This document shows, piece after piece, positions 60,120 to 64,000 of a stretch of 64,000 nt of DNA (the first letter of the stretch is position 1; each line of letters begins with the position of its first letter). The position numbers and the translations under genes were made by a program. The stretch comes from Dacryopinax spathularia (Eukaryota; Basidiomycota; Dacrymycetes; Dacrymycetales; Dacrymycetaceae). The stretch is from positions 2,852,001 through 2,916,000 of the forward strand of contig JBBPFI010000001.1 of NCBI GenBank assembly GCA_037974965.1. The letters are read 5' to 3'. The notes beneath the pieces are model-generated. The model was not told the DNA's origin and made no database searches. It saw only the letters and a list, made by a program, of their open reading frames with translations.

Positions 60120-62239
60120 ATGTCAAGGCCATTTAGACCAAAACCTGCTGTTCCAACCGGCGATGCCGCGTACACAGCAAGAGTCAAAGCTATCAATCAA
60201 AGAATGGAAGACCTCATACCCGTCGGACTTCGTCTTCCTCAGAGCTTGCTGGCGAATCTGCCTCTGGATGTCACAGCTATACCGGAGAGCTGTGGCTTGT
60301 TGACCCCGCAGGAGCTGGCCATTACGGAGCTGGATGCAACAGATCTTCGTGACAAGGTTGCGTCGCGCGAACTGACGGCGGTCCAGGCCGTCACAGCATA
60401 CATCAAGCGGGCTGCCATTGCGCATCAGCTCGTACATTGCTTAGTCGACTTCTTTCCCGATGAGGCTCTTGCCCAGGCAAATGAACTCGACGAATACCTT
60501 GCACAGGAAGGCAAAGTGAAAGGCCCGCTACATGGAGTGCCCATTTCTCTGAAGGTATGCTAGATCTCGACCTAATAAAGCATTGGTAAGCTGAAGTGTA
60601 ATCAGGAGCAAATATCGATCAAGGGACGATTCGCTTCTGGCGGGTTCTTGTCTAATGTACAGGAGATCAGCGAAGACTGTTTGATGGTCAAGATCCTGCG
60701 CGATCTGGGTGCAGGTGGAGTGGGGTAACCCAATGCGCCAGACGTCTCTCACGACGCTGTTACGTAGTCTTCTATGTCAAGACAAACCAGCCTCAGAGTA
60801 TCAACCACTTGGAGACAGTCTCCCTGCACGGGCGAACGGTACGTACGCCACCCCTCTATCCTGTGGTACAGCTTCGAGGTGGTCTCAGCTTAACCCCTAT
60901 AACACCAACACCACTCCGGGCGGCTCGTCTGGCGGAGAATCGGCTTTGCTTGCTATGAAAGGGTCTCCGATGGGAGTTGGAAAGTACGCTGATGCTGATA
61001 ACCCGATGATCGCAGCTGACGGGTGCAAGCGACGGCGGTGGGAGTATCCGGGATCCTTGTGCGAAATGCGGCTTGTACGGCATCCGTCCCACGAGCAACA
61101 CCCTGCCCAAGGATGGTTATCTACACTAGTGAGTTCTCAGGCTCATGGTGGTACCAATTGCTCACCCTGCTCACCAGTCACTACGTGAACGATGGTTCTG
61201 TCGCCGCCACAGGACCAATGTGTCGCTCAGCCAGAGATATGGATCTTTTCATCAGTGCAGTCCGCTCAACCCAGCCTCATCTGGAAGACCCGAAGCTCTT
61301 CCCCTTGCCATGGTCTGTGCCCGAGAAACTGGATCGCAAACTTCGCGTAGGAATTATGATGCACGATGGGGTCGTGATGCCGCAACCTCCCATGATGCGC
61401 GCGCTCAGGCTGGCGAAGGCTAAACTGGAGGCCAGCCCGGAAGTCGAAGTCGTGGACTACTTGCCGTACGAGCATGGCTTGGGCTATGATATTGTCGTGA
61501 GCTACAAAAAGCTCTCAGTTGCGCTTGATCCAAACAGTAAGGGATCTTGTACAGCGAGAAATCTATTTCGAAGATGGTGGAGCCACCGTGCGCAAATGCC
61601 TGAAAGACGGTGGGGAAGACATATTGCCCTTGACCGAGTGGGTCATAAGCCCGCCATGGACGAGGGACCACACAGTCATCGAATCTTGGAATGTACGGCC
61701 ACACACTATCCTCCGGACCTCATACTGACGACTAGAACGCAACAGCTCCGCTACAGACGCGATCAGTACCGTCTAGCATACTCGGACTACTGGAACGCCT
61801 CGGGCGTTGATGTCCTCCTGTGCGCCCCGTTCCCAGGCACGGCGAATCCGCACGATATGGCTCGCTACTGGGGGTTAGCAACGTCTTCCCGCCCGTACTG
61901 GAACGTCTCTGATAACCCTCCGCCCGCGCACAGGTACACGGCCCTCTGGAACATGCTCGACTACCCCGGCGTCGTCTTCCCCACCGGACTGAAGCTCGAT
62001 CCCAAGATCGACACAGCCTACGACACCCCCGAGCCAATGAGCGAGCCAGACAAATATTTCCGGGATTTCTGTGAGCCCGTCCAGATCTCTCACCGATTCA
62101 GCTGGCTGACAGGTGCTGGGTAGATGATCCAGAGTATATGGCCGGAGCGCCTGTGAGCCTGCAGATGGTCGCTCGAAGGTGGAACGACTGTATGCTCCTG
62201 GCTGCGCAGAGAGTCGTCGAGAGGATCATCGAGTCGTAA
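60120..62239 (+). CDS. Amidase-signature enzyme (acetamidase-like)
   Basis: A multi-exon gene from ATG 60120 (MSRPFRPKPAVPTGDAAYTA) to TAA at 62237-62239. Exon 1 is 60120-60554 and joins 60606 at GPLHGVPISLK|EQISIKG, which contains the catalytic Lys. Then LGA|VFYVKTNQPQSINHLE, NPYNTNTTPGGSSGGESALL (amidase signature, cis-Ser) and GVG|NDGGGSIRDPCAKCGLYG with the nucleophile Ser. The C-terminus has LDYPGVVFPTGLKLD and AGAPVSLQMVARRWNDCMLL. The Lys-Ser-Ser triad is thus complete. Fungal members hydrolyse acetamide and other amides to acid and ammonia; the substrate is not readable from sequence. No signal peptide, so intracellular. The odd stretch after GVG is an intron (about 60985-61031) with a GTACGC donor. 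It follows the glutaminase gene in the same direction. Confidence 0.88.
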
Positions 62240-62629
62240 GGGGCAGGGTGGGAAGCAGGATGAAGCCAAGTTGTCGCCGACAATAAAGAATCAAGTCGGA
62301 ATGAAACGTGTTCTCGTCTGTTGCGTCTTTATCCATCTCAGTCGGCCTCGTGGAGTATGTGCCACATATCATATCATATCGGGGTTGGTCCAGCGACAAG
62401 ACGGGCGTTGCGGAGGAGTATCGGGGTATCCCATTATACCTGACCATCCTGACCCCTCGCCTCGACGATCAGCAGCGAGATACAGTATGAACGGCCATAC
62501 ATTTTCCTCACCATACACTCACCCTAAAACAAGATAAAAAAAAAGGTGAGAAACATTGTCCAAAAATTAGGCGTAACAAGTCGTTAAGTCCGCCCTCCCC
62601 TCATCAGCCCACACAGCCGTCGCGCGGGC
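62240..62629. other. Convergent intergenic region amidase / GAS1
   Basis: A 390-base gap between two 3' ends. It includes an A-run near 62537-62545 that could be part of a polyadenylation region. No coding or RNA feature seen. Confidence 0.5.
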
Positions 62630-64000
62630 TCAAAGCAGCGTAACCACCGCCCCCACCCCCACAGCCAACACGCTCCCGACCAGCGCCCCCAGCACTCCCC
62701 ACTCCCCTCTCCAACCCCCAATAGCAGCACTCTTACTCCCACTCCCACTCCCGGCCGACGGACTCCCACTAGCCCCCGCTGTCTGACTCGCCCCCCCACC
62801 CCCAGCGGCAGAAGCAGTAGGCGTAAACACCCCCCCGCTCGGAACAGCGGCCATACAGCTACTCGCAGCTGCGTTCGCCTGGTCCGTACTAACAGAATTG
62901 TTGGCCGTTGCGTTACCCGCGAAATCACATGCTTGGGGGTTGCGGTTCGCAAGTTCGTAGTAGTAGCTGAATGCCCAGGAGAGCTGGGTGACGGCGTCGC
63001 AGTCTGAGAGAATCCCGTATGTCCCCGTGGTGCCGTTGGCGGCGATTATACTGCAGTTCGCGCCCTCAGAGCCGAGGGCGTTGCATACGTAGTTGAACAG
63101 ATCTCCCTGTATCCCCGCGTCCGTTGGAGAGCCCGTGTAGGCGCAGCTGAACGCAGACTGGCGGAAACAAGCGCATTTCTCCCCGTCTGGTGTAGGGGGA
63201 AGAGTGGTAGAAGCGAGGAAGGAGCTGTTCTGCCCTGGACATGCAACGGGAGAAGTGGCGATCGCTTGTGATTCCGTGGGGGAGTTGATGAAGGTCACGT
63301 TTGTAAGCTCGGATTTGAGCAGGTTCCAGTCGCTCCCTGTTATGACGGAGGTGTTGTCCGAGGAGATGTTGACGAGGCCGTACCCGCCTACGGCGGGGAA
63401 GTAGGAGAACGCGAGGCCGCCGGACCATTCGCCCACTATCACGCAAGCCACCAAGTCAGCAATATATATGCGAGGGGGGAAGGAGCGGACGCACCCATCT
63501 GCTGGCCATACAGCACCGGCACCTCATTCCACAACCTCGGCAGATCGTCCACACACCCATACTCGGAAAAATACGCCGGAATCGGATAATTACTAAACGC
63601 AGCGACCGTACTGGCATAGCTCGTCTCATAACTCCCAGCCGCCCCACACCACCGATAATTGTTCAACCCATAAAGGTCCAGGCTCGTGCTCTCGTCCCCG
63701 CACGCCAGGTAATTGGCGAGCGGATCACGCCAGTCATCGGTTGTGTCGCTCCCGTCTGTACTGGCGTACGCGACCAGCACACTCGAGTTCTTTGACGCTA
63801 GGTAGGCTTTGATGTCCCGCGCGGCGGCTTTGATAAATGGCGCCGACTCGGTCGTGGCGATGCTGTTTACCACTTCGTTCCCGACGTTCACGGCGAGCAG
63901 GTTGTCGTATTGCAGAAAGGCGTCGATCGTTGCTGTGTATGTGTCCAGTAATGTAGTTGTCCAGCTCGGTGAGGCACGGTTGATGGAGCCTGTGACGGGG
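62630..64000 (-). CDS. GAS1-type 1,3-beta-glucanosyltransferase (GH72, CBM43), 5' part outside window
   Basis: The gene runs off the window at 64000, so the N-terminus is missing. The visible part begins in the GH72 barrel: LLAVNVGNEVVN holds the acid/base Glu and IPAYFSEYGCVDDLPRLW the nucleophile Glu. An intron near 63440-63494 splits VLYGQQM and GEWSGGLAFSYFP. Then comes a Cys-rich CBM43 (X8) module: CACFRQSAFSCAYTGSPTDA, FNYVCNALGSEGANCSII and GILSDCDAVTQLSWAFSYYY. A Ser/Gly/Ala-rich linker and a hydrophobic end (GALVGSVLAVGVGAVVTLL) form a GPI-attachment signal, stop at 62630. These enzymes elongate and branch wall beta-1,3-glucan at the cell surface. The domain order is that of Gas1/Gel4-type proteins with CBM43. 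Confidence 0.93.

Overview
The window looks like a nuclear segment of a basidiomycete fungus, probably Agaricomycotina. It is gene-dense, with 27 confident or probable genes and one weak candidate. Nearly every gene is broken by short introns of about 45-60 bases with GT..AG ends. The protein set (FKS1, ATG26 with PH and GRAM domains, GT17, HbrB, SUR7/PalI, a CBS-PB1 protein) fits a filamentous or dimorphic basidiomycete. Gene models were built by hand: splice sites were accepted only where reading frames joined and the joined protein matched a family pattern I know. No database search was possible.

Layout. 0-7 kb: peroxisomal PXMP4-like protein, BTB protein, MTC1, a DUF3602 protein, and the actin-patch protein YSC84/LSB3. 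7-20.7 kb: a 13-exon MFS transporter, an unrecognised 731-residue probable nuclear protein, mitochondrial ribosomal protein mL43, an F-BAR/RhoGAP protein, an aldo-keto reductase, and the TORC2 subunit HbrB. 20.7-22.7 kb: a gene-poor, AT-richer island. 22.7-32.6 kb: PHO85-type CDK, VAM7, MCM3, HAS1 and a UPF0658-like membrane protein. 32.6-40.3 kb: a doubtful membrane protein, a 2OG-Fe(II) dioxygenase, a MUG70-type CBS-PB1 protein, SAGA subunit SGF11, and peptidyl-tRNA hydrolase 2. 40.6-64 kb: sterol glucosyltransferase ATG26, a GT17 glycosyltransferase, 1,3-beta-glucan synthase FKS1, a SUR7/PalI protein, a secreted glutaminase, an amidase, and the C-terminal part of a GAS1-type glucanosyltransferase cut by the window end.

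Working together. Most genes are unrelated housekeeping neighbours. Three local themes stand out. From 40 to 64 kb, wall and surface functions are concentrated (sterol glucoside, N-glycan, glucan synthesis, plasma-membrane organiser, glucan remodelling). Glutaminase and amidase lie in tandem and could both release ammonia. The VAM7-MCM3 divergent promoter carries a dense set of CGCGT elements typical of G1/S control. I found no tRNA or rRNA gene, no CRISPR array and no recognisable intact transposon. The most notable observations are regulatory and splicing-related: the MCB cluster, a triple AACCGGTT cluster, a GC-AG intron, micro-exons, and diverged FKS1 hot-spot segments.
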